Shown here: positions 10,080 through 17,963 of the stretch, in pieces
Position numbering within the stretch: the stretch's first letter is position 1
How the letters are laid out: every line of letters begins with the position of its first letter
Assembly: GCA_013816245.1 (NCBI GenBank)
Contig: JACDEU010000004.1
Coordinates: 1-64,000 of the forward strand
Direction: 5' to 3'
Origin: Actinomycetota bacterium
GTDB taxonomy: Bacteria; Actinomycetota; Thermoleophilia; Gaiellales; Gaiellaceae
Length of the DNA: 64,000 nt
Program-made: the position numbers and the translations under genes
The notes under the pieces: generated by a model
Databases searched by the model: none
Told to the model about the DNA's origin: nothing
The model's input: only the letters and a program-made list of their open reading frames with translations

Positions 10080-10417
10080 ATGGCCGAACGCGAGCTGCGG
10101 ATCGCGCATACCGAAGCGCTGTTCCGCGATGTCAACGAGCGATCGCAGAGAGCGCCGAGCGCTTCGACGCAAGCGACGCCGAGTTCGTCTGCGAATGCGC
10201 CGATGCCGCCTGCGCGGAACGCGTCCCTGCGACGCTCGTCCACTACGAGGAGGTGCGCTCCGATGCGACCCACTTCCTGCTCGTTCCGGGCCACGAAGTC
10301 GAGGAAATGGAACGAGTTGTGAAGAGGCCGCACAAGCGCTTCGCAATCGTCGAGAAGTTCAATGCGATCGTCGCCCGGACGGTTCGCCAGCTCAACCCGC
10401 GCACCGAACTGGGCTAG
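10080..10417 (+). pseudogene. Small CECxxxxC protein gene interrupted by a frameshift
   Basis: From ATG 10080, with GGGAG upstream, the frame reads MAERELRIAHTEALFRDVNER to about 10139. It then stops making sense, while another frame continues IAESAERFDASDAEFVCECA and on to a stop at 10415-10417. Restoring one base after the GAGCG near 10140 gives a continuous protein of about 112 residues. I recall small actinobacterial proteins of unknown function with the same layout (NEALFREVNER, then VCECxxxxCxxR, then a VPGHE segment). The Cys pairs suggest metal binding. It is either a true pseudogene or a sequencing error. The last four bases (CTAG) are shared with the convergent methyltransferase gene. 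Confidence 0.75.
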
Positions 10418-10902
10418 TAAAGAAACGGAAGAAACCGGCGCGACGTGCGCAGGCGGTATTCCTCGTAGCCCGGAAAGCGTGCGACCAGCTCGCGCTCTTC
10501 GACCGCCGACTTCGCCCGCCAGAGCGCAGCGAGTGCGGCACTCAGCACGAGCGCCGAAATGCTGTACGCGAGCGAGATGCCGGCGAAGAGCAGAATGCCC
10601 CCGCCGTACATCGGGTGGCGCACGAGGCGGTATGGCCCCACCTCCACGCGCTCGCCTCCCCGCGGCGGCGTGGTGTACGTGGTGAAGGAACCGCCGAGCG
10701 AGCGATACGCCCAGATCGCAAGGCCGAGGCCGAGGAGTGCGAGCGCGATCCCCAGAATGTTCAAAGACTGCCGGACGGAATCCGGCCACTCTGGAGGCAG
10801 CAACCACGCCGCCGCGATCCCGGCCATCAACGCGAATTGCCCGGCGACCCAGAGGCCACCCTGCGCGCGGAACTCACTCCAGCGAGATGAAGCGCGCGTC
10901 AT
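10414..10902 (-). CDS. Isoprenylcysteine carboxyl methyltransferase-like membrane protein
   Basis: A 162-residue integral membrane protein with about four hydrophobic segments. The C-terminal half carries the ICMT/PEMT-type S-adenosylmethionine site: VGPYRLVRHPMYGG followed by EERELVARFPGYEEYRLRT. Bacterial members methylate small molecules or lipids that are mostly unknown. Its ATG lies inside the end of serA (29-base overlap), so the two are probably co-translated, though no metabolic link is obvious. Confidence 0.88.
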   Translation of the reverse strand: MTRASSRWSEFRAQGGLWVAGQFALMAGIAAAWLLPPEWPDSVRQSLNILGIALALLGLGLAIWAYRSLGGSFTTYTTPPRGGERVEVGPYRLVRHPMYGGGILLFAGISLAYSISALVLSAALAALWRAKSAVEERELVARFPGYEEYRLRTSRRFLPFLY

Positions 10903-12445
10903 CGAACTCGGAGTGAATCGTCTGCACGAGCTGCGGCGGTGCAGGCGTGTCGATCGAGAGAACCATCAGCGCCTGCCCACCCTGCCGGGTACGCGAGACG
11001 GTCATGTTCGCGATGTTGACGGCCAACTCGCCGAAGAGGGTTCCTACTTTGCCGATGACGCCGGGCACGTCGTCGTAGCGGAACACGACGAGCAGCGGTG
11101 CGAGCTCCATGTCGAGCTCGAACCCAAGCGCGCTGACGAGCCAGAGCCGATTGTCGTTGCCCATGGTCGTGCCGGCGACCCGGAGCGCAACTCCGCCCGC
11201 GACCGCCTCGACCCTCACGAGGTTTGTGTAGTCGCGCGCCGAGCGGCTGCGCTCTTCTCGTACTTCCACCCCACGCTCCGCAGCGATCATCGGTGCGTTC
11301 ACGTAGTTCACCGGCTGATCGGAGCGTCCCTGAAAGGCTCCGTTCAAGGCGGCCACCGTGAGCAGCCGGGTGTCGTACTGGGCGAGCGCCCCAAAGTACG
11401 TGAGCCGCAGCTCTTCCACGTGTCCCGCTGCGAGCTCCATGGCCAGACGCCCGAGCTTGGCGGCGAGCGGGATGTACGCGCCGAGCACCTCGAGGTCCTC
11501 CGCGCCGATGACCGGGATGTTCACGGCGTTGCTCACGAGGCCGCCTTCCAGCGCTGCGGCGACTTGCTCCGCGATGATCACTCCCGCGCGGTCTTGCGCT
11601 TCCTCGGTCGACGCCGCGAGATGCGGCGTCGCGACGACGTTGTCGAGCTCGAGCAGCGGCCCAGAGTACGGCTCCGTCGAGAACACGTCGAGCGCGGCAC
11701 CCGCGACCTTTCCGGACTTCAGTGCGTCGAGGAGTGCATCTTCGTCGAGGAGGTCACCGCGGGCCGCGTTCACGATGCGGACACCGTCACGCATCCGTGC
11801 GATCGCAGAAGCATCGACCCCGTGGCGGGTCTCGTCCGTCAACGGGAGATGAAACGTGAGGAAGTCCGCCGCGCCGTAGACGTCCTCAGCAGTCTCGAGT
11901 CGCTCGACGCCCAGTTCGCGGAAGCGTTCTGGCGCGACGTACGGATCGTAGGCAACGACACGCATCCCGAGACCGGCGGCGCGCCTCGCGACCTGCTGGC
12001 CGATGCGACCGAAGCCGAGCACGCCGAGCGCCTTGTCCGCCAGCTCGACGCCGCCGTACGTCTTTCGCTCCCACCGGCCCTGCTTGAGCGCGGCGTGAGC
12101 CTGTGGAATGTTCCTGGTCAAGGCGACGAGAAGGCCGATCGTGTGCTCCGCAGCCGAGATGACGGTGGATTCCGGAGCGTTGGCAACGACGATGCCGCGC
12201 CGCGTGGCGGCCTCGACGTCGACGTTGTCGACGCCGACTCCCGCGCGTCCGATCACCTTGAGGTTGTCTGCACGGCTGATGAGCTCGGCAGTCAGCTTCG
12301 TCGCGGAGCGTACGACGATCGCGTCGTAAGCGCCGATCGACTCGGCAAGGTCGGAGTCGCTGTCGATGTCGACGTCGAAGCCGCGATCGCGCAGAAGACG
12401 GATTCCGGCCTCCGCGATCGGTTCGCGGACGAGGACTTTGCTCAA
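10874..12445 (-). CDS. serA: D-3-phosphoglycerate dehydrogenase with ACT domain
   Basis: A 523-residue long-form SerA that commits 3-phosphoglycerate to serine synthesis with NAD. Domains in order are the substrate-binding lobe, the Rossmann domain (LGVLGFGRIGQQVARRA near 145), the catalytic segment ATPHLAASTEEAQ (His near 280), an ASB domain, and a C-terminal ACT domain (about 450-523) for serine feedback. It starts with TTG overlapping the preceding aminotransferase stop as TTGA, which couples two serine-pathway steps. Confidence 0.96.
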   Translation of the reverse strand: MSKVLVREPIAEAGIRLLRDRGFDVDIDSDSDLAESIGAYDAIVVRSATKLTAELISRADNLKVIGRAGVGVDNVDVEAATRRGIVVANAPESTVISAAEHTIGLLVALTRNIPQAHAALKQGRWERKTYGGVELADKALGVLGFGRIGQQVARRAAGLGMRVVAYDPYVAPERFRELGVERLETAEDVYGAADFLTFHLPLTDETRHGVDASAIARMRDGVRIVNAARGDLLDEDALLDALKSGKVAGAALDVFSTEPYSGPLLELDNVVATPHLAASTEEAQDRAGVIIAEQVAAALEGGLVSNAVNIPVIGAEDLEVLGAYIPLAAKLGRLAMELAAGHVEELRLTYFGALAQYDTRLLTVAALNGAFQGRSDQPVNYVNAPMIAAERGVEVREERSRSARDYTNLVRVEAVAGGVALRVAGTTMGNDNRLWLVSALGFELDMELAPLLVVFRYDDVPGVIGKVGTLFGELAVNIANMTVSRTRQGGQALMVLSIDTPAPPQLVQTIHSEFDDARFISLE

Positions 12446-13596
12446 ACGGGGGTGTGCTCGGCCCAGGCTTCGAGAGCGCGCGTGACGGCGACACCGCGCT
12501 CGATCTCGGCACCCGCGTCGGTGAGGACGAGCTCGACTGCCGCGAGCGCGGTGGTGATGTCGAACACGTTGAACCAGCCGATGTGCCCGATTCTGAAGAT
12601 CTTTCCTTTCAGGTCCCCCTGACCGTTCGCGATCGTGATTGCGAAACGGTTGCGCAGACCCTCGACGATCTCGGTCGCATCAACTCCGTCAGGAGCTCGG
12701 ATTGCGGTCACGACCGCGGAGCTCTCCTCGTCGGGCGAGAACAGCTCGAGCCCCATCGCCTTGGCGCCCTCGCGGCATGCGCGTCCAAGCCGTGCGTGCC
12801 GGCCAAATGCGGCCTCCAGCCCTTCTTCGAGGAGTAAGCCGAGGGCGACGTTCTGCGCGCGGACGATCGGGATGGCCGGGGTGAACGGTGCATCGAGCTT
12901 CGCCTGCGCCTTCCGCGTGCGCTCCCAGTCCATGACGTAGCGCGGCGACGTCGAGATCGACGCCGCTTCGAGCGCGGCGGGAGAGACGGAGACGAATGCG
13001 ATGCCCGGCGGGCACATCAATGCCTTCTGCGATCCCGAGACGACGACGTCGATTCCCCAGGCGTCGGTCTCGAGCGGGACGGCGCCGAGACTCGAGACGG
13101 CATCGACGACGACAAGCGCGCCTGCCTCCTTCGCCACGGCTGCGAGCGACTGGACATCGCACACGACGCCCGTCGAGGTCTCCGAATGGGTCAGGTAGAC
13201 AACGCGGACATCGCCGGCCTCGGCCAGCGCCGAGCGCAGGTCCTCCGGCTCGGGAGTCTCCCCCCACTCGAGCCGCGTATGCACGAGATCGGCGCCGAAC
13301 GCTCTCGCCATTCCGGCCCAGCGCTCACCGAAGTTCCCCGCGGAGATGACCAGTTGCCGGTCACCCGGCGATGTCAAGTTGGCGACGGCGGACTCGAAGG
13401 CGCCCGTTCCCGACGTGGTGAACATCAGGACGTCGTGCTCGGTGCGGTACACCTCGCGCAGGCGGGCGAGACACTGTTCGTAGATCTCGCGGTAGTCACG
13501 CTCGCGGTGGTGGATGACCGGCTTGGCCAGCTCGGCGAGCACCTCGGGTGGCACGGGCGTCGGCCCCGGCGTGAGCAGGTAGCGCTTCTCGGCCAT
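12442..13596 (-). CDS. Class V aminotransferase (alanine-glyoxylate/phosphoserine type)
   Basis: A 384-residue fold-type I PLP enzyme. It begins with the LLTPGPTPVPPEVL signature of the alanine-glyoxylate/serine-pyruvate aminotransferase family, has TTSGTGAFESAVANL for cofactor binding, DAVSSLGA, and the PLP lysine in SGSQKALMCPPG (Lys191). Because it overlaps serA by four bases and heads the pair, it probably supplies the phosphoserine aminotransferase step, as similar enzymes do in some organisms lacking SerC. That role is inferred from context only. Confidence 0.88.
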   Translation of the reverse strand: MAEKRYLLTPGPTPVPPEVLAELAKPVIHHRERDYREIYEQCLARLREVYRTEHDVLMFTTSGTGAFESAVANLTSPGDRQLVISAGNFGERWAGMARAFGADLVHTRLEWGETPEPEDLRSALAEAGDVRVVYLTHSETSTGVVCDVQSLAAVAKEAGALVVVDAVSSLGAVPLETDAWGIDVVVSGSQKALMCPPGIAFVSVSPAALEAASISTSPRYVMDWERTRKAQAKLDAPFTPAIPIVRAQNVALGLLLEEGLEAAFGRHARLGRACREGAKAMGLELFSPDEESSAVVTAIRAPDGVDATEIVEGLRNRFAITIANGQGDLKGKIFRIGHIGWFNVFDITTALAAVELVLTDAGAEIERGVAVTRALEAWAEHTPV

Positions 13597-13629
13597 CGCC
13601 TGAGACTAGCGAGGCCTGCCCGAACCGGC

Positions 13630-13658
13630 GGAGGGGGCCAAAAGCGCCGGCCCCCTCC
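13630..13658. terminator. 10-bp perfect hairpin, possible terminator
   Basis: GGAGGGGGCC and GGCCCCCTCC pair around a 9-base loop between the 3' end of the hypothetical gene at 13665-14330 and the start of the aminotransferase gene. It could end the leftward transcript of the former. There is no clear T-run after it. Confidence 0.5.
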
Positions 13659-13664
13659 AATTCG

Positions 13665-14330
13665 CTAGAGCTGTTCGCTCTCAATCAGTGGGAGTACTTC
13701 GCATTTCCCGGTCGTCGAATTCGGGAGTTCACCCGGAGGACACGGAGTTGCGCTCTCCGGGCTCGTGCAGCTCCCTTCCACGCGGGTGATGACCGCCGCG
13801 CAGACCGCGTCATCAGGGGTATCCGAGGTGGGGCAGGAATTCTGTACCCGCTCCGGATGGCCGTTCATCTGCTCGCTCACCGACTGCGCTGCATGGATAG
13901 AGCCGGCCGAAACGCCGAAGTACTCCACGAGGTTGTCCTGAAGCCCTGCAGAGGCGAAGACGAGACTGCCGATGTCAGCTTCCGTCAGTCGAGACGTCAG
14001 AACCTGGCTCGAGTCCTGCGTGCCGGTCCAGACCGAGTCTGCGCCACAGGCCTGGTTCGAGCCCACGCCCTTCCGCACCGGCCCGTGTTGGGACTGGGCC
14101 ACGTTCGCCCGTACGGCACGTAGCACCTGATGCTCCTTCTGCTTCGTGACGATCTTGCAGAAGCCAGAGCTCTCCTGATGAATCTCATGGCGATACCACC
14201 GCTGCCGAACTCGATTCCCTGCTGCTGTTCGCCGGCCGCAGCCTTGGGCACGGGCGAACTGGTTGTACGCGTCATCGAGCGTCGACACGTTCTTGCCGCT
14301 CGTGGAGTTCTGGTTCACGAGCGAGCACAT
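13665..14330 (-). CDS. Hypothetical Cys-containing protein, possibly frameshifted
   Basis: An open frame of up to 221 codons that matches no family I recognise. The C-terminal two thirds read as a sensible soluble protein, with CPTSDTPDDAVCAAV and a Cys/Pro/Ser/Thr-rich tail ending CEVLPLIESEQL. Codon third positions are GC-rich at the start (to about 14256) and again from about 14170, but not in between. There the next frame (PVPKAAAGEQQQGIEFGSGG) has the more host-like codons. Coding-like sequence also continues upstream of the ATG (CPAQDSDANMC) to a stop near 14369. It may be a gene fragment with two compensating shifts. Low GC at wobble positions near the end hints at foreign origin. Confidence 0.45.
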   Translation of the reverse strand: MCSLVNQNSTSGKNVSTLDDAYNQFARAQGCGRRTAAGNRVRQRWYRHEIHQESSGFCKIVTKQKEHQVLRAVRANVAQSQHGPVRKGVGSNQACGADSVWTGTQDSSQVLTSRLTEADIGSLVFASAGLQDNLVEYFGVSAGSIHAAQSVSEQMNGHPERVQNSCPTSDTPDDAVCAAVITRVEGSCTSPESATPCPPGELPNSTTGKCEVLPLIESEQL

Positions 14331-14663
14331 GTTCGCGTCGGAATCCTGTGCCGGACACAGATGCGATCAAAATCAAGCGTTTCGTCCCATCCCCCATCTG
14401 TGCGCTGCCGCCGCGACCCCAACCGGAACTTCTAAGTGCTTTATCGCTTCATAACGGTGCTGACCCCTTTCCGGGTTCGTGCGGGGACCGCTCTCAAAGG
14501 GGCGGTGCTCTCGGGAGACCCCTAGGCCCTGACCCCTCCTCGTTGCAATAACCACAAAGATGTCTAACTTCCGCGGTCGGGGGCAGTCTTACCTTCGACA
14601 CAACCAGCCGTCCTCGGCTGCGGCAGACTCACGAGGCGGCGTTGATCCGGGGGGATCACTCAG
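14331..14663. other. Upstream region of the Rpf-like gene with hairpins
   Basis: This 333-base stretch has no convincing gene. TGACCCC motifs occur near 14462 and 14530, with several GC-rich inverted repeats around them. Just before the Rpf-like start, TGATCC-GGGG-GGATCA (14643-14658) forms a 6-bp hairpin that contains the G-run serving as ribosome binding site. Actinobacterial rpf genes often have a ydaO-type c-di-AMP riboswitch leader; I could not match its conserved blocks here. Confidence 0.35.
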
Positions 14664-15224
14664 ATGCACCAGAAGCTCACACGCCTATTCGCGTGCGCCT
14701 GCGCCCTTGTGGTTTCGCTCGCGGCTGCCACGACACTGCGCGCCGAGCCGCCGCCGGAGCCGGCGACGACCACAGAAACCGCAGAGCCTGAGGTCGATCA
14801 GCGCGAGTTCCAGCGGCAGATCGACAGATATCGCCACGAGGTCTGGCGCTGGCAGCGGATCATGGGGAATCCGCTCACACGCCAACTGCAAAACGCGCCG
14901 GTCGCCGTCGAAGCGAAGATCGCCACCTGGAAGCAAGTGGCATCGGAGATCCGACGCCGCGCGCAGAACCCCCCGCACAAGCGGGAGTGGCTGTGCATCC
15001 ACCATTTCGAGGGCGCCTGGAACGACCCCAACCCTCCGTACTACGGAGGATTGCAGATGGACCTGGGCTTCCAGCGCAAGTACGGCCGTCAGCTGCTGGG
15101 GACGAAAGGGCCGGCGAACCACTGGACCCCTCTCGAGCAGATGTGGGTTGCCGAACGTGCGCACCGTGCCGGCCGCGGCTTCTATCCGTGGCCGAACACG
15201 GCGCGCTATTGCGGCTTGATCTAG
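14664..15224 (+). CDS. Secreted Rpf/transglycosylase-like cell-wall hydrolase
   Basis: A 186-residue exported protein with a Sec signal (residues 1 to about 27), a Pro/Thr-rich linker and a helical middle part. The C-terminal domain (about 108-186) resembles the resuscitation-promoting-factor transglycosylase fold: WLCIHHFEGAWNDPNPPYYG with a candidate catalytic Glu, then GGLQMDLGFQRKYG, the LEQMWVAERAHRAGRGF helix and WPNTARYCGL. It should cleave peptidoglycan glycan strands. The 3' end overlaps the convergent small gene by 4 bases. ATG follows a G-run held in a hairpin. Confidence 0.85.
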   Translation: MHQKLTRLFACACALVVSLAAATTLRAEPPPEPATTTETAEPEVDQREFQRQIDRYRHEVWRWQRIMGNPLTRQLQNAPVAVEAKIATWKQVASEIRRRAQNPPHKREWLCIHHFEGAWNDPNPPYYGGLQMDLGFQRKYGRQLLGTKGPANHWTPLEQMWVAERAHRAGRGFYPWPNTARYCGLI

Positions 15225-15568
15225 GTGGACAGGAGACGCTCGAAGAACGAGCGGTAGCGCTTGAGTGCCACTCGCATGTCTTCTGTGGAAACGTCTTCCG
15301 TGTCGAGCTGCGCCTCCAGAGACTGCCGCTCCTCCTGAAACGTCTTCGTCAGCCGGGTCATGACCTCGTTGACGAGGGCATCAGCCTCCTCGACCGATTG
15401 TCGGGGCTCATCGACGAACGTGACTTGAATCGACTGCCAGCGTTGCCTGAACTGTTGGGCTTCACCCTGGTCCAGTAACGCCTCGAGCTGCCCATCGGGC
15501 CTATCGCCCGTTTGGGCGCTTTCTTCTGTGCCCGTTGCTTCGGCGCCTGAAGTCCCGGCTTCGCTCAT
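15221..15568 (-). CDS. Small conserved protein, paralogue of its neighbour
   Basis: A 115-residue soluble acidic protein of unknown function. The segment RQRWQSIQVTFVDEPRQSVE, followed by ADALVNEVM, and the C-terminal STEDMRVALKRYRSFFERLL clearly parallel the C-terminal domain of the adjacent gene product (EWRDTKGRFVDDPKGAV, ADELVQQVM and STEDLRHSVRHYGALFVELL). The two genes share an ATGA overlap and so arose by tandem duplication within one operon. The first 30 residues are low complexity. Confidence 0.85.
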   Translation of the reverse strand: MSEAGTSGAEATGTEESAQTGDRPDGQLEALLDQGEAQQFRQRWQSIQVTFVDEPRQSVEEADALVNEVMTRLTKTFQEERQSLEAQLDTEDVSTEDMRVALKRYRSFFERLLST

Positions 15569-16185
15569 CGCAGCCGCTCCACCCGGTTGGACTCGCGACC
15601 ATCGATCGCATCGTCGTCCTGGCTCGAGACGTCGTCGACATTCTCGGGCTGGTCGTCGACGTCGAGCAACTCGACGAACAACGCACCGTAGTGTCGAACG
15701 GAGTGGCGAAGATCTTCGGTGGATGCTTCACCTCGCTCGCTCGCAAGTGCGATGCCGTGCGCTGTCCGATACTTCTCGACGAGGTCGGGGTGCTCGACGG
15801 AGATGTCGGCTGCCCGCTGCTCGAAGTCGTCCATCGGATAGCCACGGTCCCTCATGACCTGCTGGACCAGCTCGTCGGCCCGCACAACTGCGCCCTTCGG
15901 ATCATCGACGAAGCGACCCTTCGTGTCCCGCCACTCTTGTACGTAACCGACCCGCGCCTCTGGCGACAGAGGGCGTAGCTCGAGCTCGTCGTGACGCTTC
16001 TCGCGTTCTCTGAGCTCCCGTTCCGCGTCGCGGCGTCCGCCGCTCCTGTCGATGGTGCGGTCATATTCAGGACCGAAACGTTCCTGCAGCGAACGAGTGC
16101 GGCGGGTGCGCATGGCACCCCACCACACACCGAGCACCACGATTGCGACCACGACAGCGACCACGATCCAAACCCATGTATCCAT
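15565..16185 (-). CDS. Membrane-anchored conserved protein
   Basis: A 206-residue protein with one N-terminal transmembrane helix (about 4-24), a charged linker and a soluble C-terminal domain of about 100 residues. I recall this architecture as a conserved hypothetical family in actinobacteria, without known function. The C-terminal domain is shared with the downstream gene product, which lacks the anchor. An ATGA overlap joins the two. About 110 bases separate it from gatB. Confidence 0.85.
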   Translation of the reverse strand: MDTWVWIVVAVVVAIVVLGVWWGAMRTRRTRSLQERFGPEYDRTIDRSGGRRDAERELREREKRHDELELRPLSPEARVGYVQEWRDTKGRFVDDPKGAVVRADELVQQVMRDRGYPMDDFEQRAADISVEHPDLVEKYRTAHGIALASERGEASTEDLRHSVRHYGALFVELLDVDDQPENVDDVSSQDDDAIDGRESNRVERLR

Positions 16186-16297
16186 GTCAACTCCTTCCGG
16201 CTGCTAGGAAAACCGGGGGTTAGAACAGAGGGCTACCCGACGTCAGGCGCGCGAAACGTCGGCTCGTGCACCGGTGCGTGATCCCGAGGCAGCATGT

Positions 16298-17719
16298 TCA
16301 GTCGCGCAGCTTCGCGCGCAGCAGCTCGTTGACGATCTTCGGATCGGCCCTGCCGCGCGTCTTCTTCATCACCTGGCCGACGAAGAAGCCGAGCAGTCCC
16401 TGCTTGCCACCCTTGTATGCCGCGACCTGCCCCGGATTGTCGGCGAGGATCCGCACCACGAGCGGCTCGAGCTCGGCGGTGTCCGCGACGAGCGCATCGC
16501 CGAGATACGTTTCGGCGCGGAACTGGGGGTCGCCGCTCTCGGTGAGCGCCCGGGTGAAGGTCTCGCGCGGGATCGTCGCGCGTGCGGCGATCAGCTTGCC
16601 GAGCTCGGTGCCGTCGACCGCCGCTGGGTCGACTCCCGTCGCGACGAAGTCGTTCATGAGGACATTCGAGGCGGCCTTCGCATCCACGCCGTTCAGCGCA
16701 ACCTGTTCGTACAAGGCAGCGAGCGCGGCCGAGCCGTTGAGCACTTCCGCGTCGTAGTACGACAGCTCGTACTCCCGTTCGAAGCGGCGAATCCGTGAGC
16801 CCGGCAGTTCGGGGACTTCGATCCGTAACCGCTCGACGAGCTCGGTGGACGGATCGAGCGGAACGAGGTCCGGCTCGGGAAAGTAGCGATAGTCATCGGC
16901 CTCCTCCTTCCGGCGCCGCGCGGTGACGAGGTCCGACTTCACCTCGTAGTCGAGCGTCTCCTGCACGACCTCGCCTCCGGACTCCCACATCTCTATCTGC
17001 CGCCGGAGCTCCGCCTCGATGCCGCGCGCGATGTGGTTGAAGGAGTTCATGTTCTTCAGCTCGGTGCGCGTCCGATAACCCTGCTCCCCCACCTCGCGCA
17101 CGGAGACGTTCGCGTCTGCGCGCAGTGTTCCCTTTTCCATCTCCGCGTCGGAGACGCCAAGCTCGACGATCGTCTGGCGCAAGAGCTGCAGGAAGCGCTT
17201 GGCCTGGTCGGCGGACCGGATGTCGGGCTGGGTCACGATCTCGACCAGCGGCGTACCACCACGGTTGAAGTCGACGTTGGAGTGGGCGGAGCCGACGATA
17301 CGACCGGTTGCTCCCCCGACATGGATCGTCTTCGCCGCATCCTCTTCGAGGTGCGCGCGAACGATGCCGATTTCGGTGTCGCCGCCCGGGCCCGGGACGA
17401 CGAACGAGCCGTCGACGCAGAGTGGCTCGTCGTACTGGGAGATCTGGTAGCCCTTGGGATTGTCCGGATAGAAGTAGTTCTTGCGGTGAAAGACCGCATG
17501 CTCGGCGATCCGGCAGTTCAGCGCATGGCCGAGCTTGATCGTCCACTCGACTGCGGTCTCGTTCGGGACGGGGAGCGCGCCGGGGAACGCGAGGCAGACC
17601 GGGCACGTGCGGGTGTTCGGCTCGCCGCCGTAACCGGCCTCGCAGCTGCAGAACATCTTGGTGCGTGTTTTGAGCTGGACGTGGATCTCCAGACCGATGA
17701 CGGGCTCCCACTCAGGCAT
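16298..17719 (-). CDS. gatB: Asp-tRNA(Asn)/Glu-tRNA(Gln) amidotransferase subunit B
   Basis: A 473-residue GatB, the kinase-like, tRNA-binding subunit that phosphorylates misacylated Glu/Asp-tRNA so it can be amidated. It opens with EPVIGLEIHVQLKTRTKMFC, keeps the zinc-type cysteines of CSCEAGYGGEPNTRTCPVC, and has FHRKNYFYPDNPKGYQISQY, HSNVDFNRGGTPL and DYRYFPEPDL. The YqeY-like tail domain (about 325-473) ends with KKTRGRADPKIVNELL. ATG 17719 is chosen because family homology starts there; it overlaps the preceding small gene by 8 bases. Confidence 0.97.
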   Translation of the reverse strand: MPEWEPVIGLEIHVQLKTRTKMFCSCEAGYGGEPNTRTCPVCLAFPGALPVPNETAVEWTIKLGHALNCRIAEHAVFHRKNYFYPDNPKGYQISQYDEPLCVDGSFVVPGPGGDTEIGIVRAHLEEDAAKTIHVGGATGRIVGSAHSNVDFNRGGTPLVEIVTQPDIRSADQAKRFLQLLRQTIVELGVSDAEMEKGTLRADANVSVREVGEQGYRTRTELKNMNSFNHIARGIEAELRRQIEMWESGGEVVQETLDYEVKSDLVTARRRKEEADDYRYFPEPDLVPLDPSTELVERLRIEVPELPGSRIRRFEREYELSYYDAEVLNGSAALAALYEQVALNGVDAKAASNVLMNDFVATGVDPAAVDGTELGKLIAARATIPRETFTRALTESGDPQFRAETYLGDALVADTAELEPLVVRILADNPGQVAAYKGGKQGLLGFFVGQVMKKTRGRADPKIVNELLRAKLRD

Positions 17720-17963
17720 AGAGGTACTCCTTCGCCTGGAGGAACGGCACCTCGATGTCGCCGCGCACCTCGAAGATTGCGAGGTACTCCTCAAGTGCTC
17801 CGTGCATCCGGATGAGGCAGAGCTCTCTTTCTCCGGCTTCGAGCGAGAGCCGAACGTCGTCGATCTGCACCGCGCGTGAGCCGTCGAGCACGCGTGGGCG
17901 CACGCCGAACACCCGCTCTACGGCGAGGACGAAGTCGGCGGCCCGGTCGACGATTCGCCTCAT
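17712..17963 (-). CDS. Small unidentified protein inside the gat operon
   Basis: An 83-residue protein encoded between gatA and gatB, overlapping gatA (ATGA) and gatB (8 bases), so it is clearly translated in the operon. It reads as a compact alpha/beta domain, with [18 protein letters not shown] followed by strands such as [20 protein letters not shown] and [18 protein letters not shown]. No family was recognised. Position suggests an accessory to the amidotransferase or to tRNA charging, but that is context only. Confidence 0.85.
   Translation of the reverse strand: MRRIVDRAADFVLAVERVFGVRPRVLDGSRAVQIDDVRLSLEAGERELCLIRMHGALEEYLAIFEVRGDIEVPFLQAKEYLYA

Noticed and set aside
10559-12622. 687-codon plus-strand frame opposite serA
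   Set aside because: It is the antisense shadow of serA; serA has complete domain structure and conserved residues on the other strand.
14331-14663. ydaO-type c-di-AMP riboswitch before the Rpf-like gene
   Set aside because: A few loosely similar words occur but not the ordered conserved blocks.
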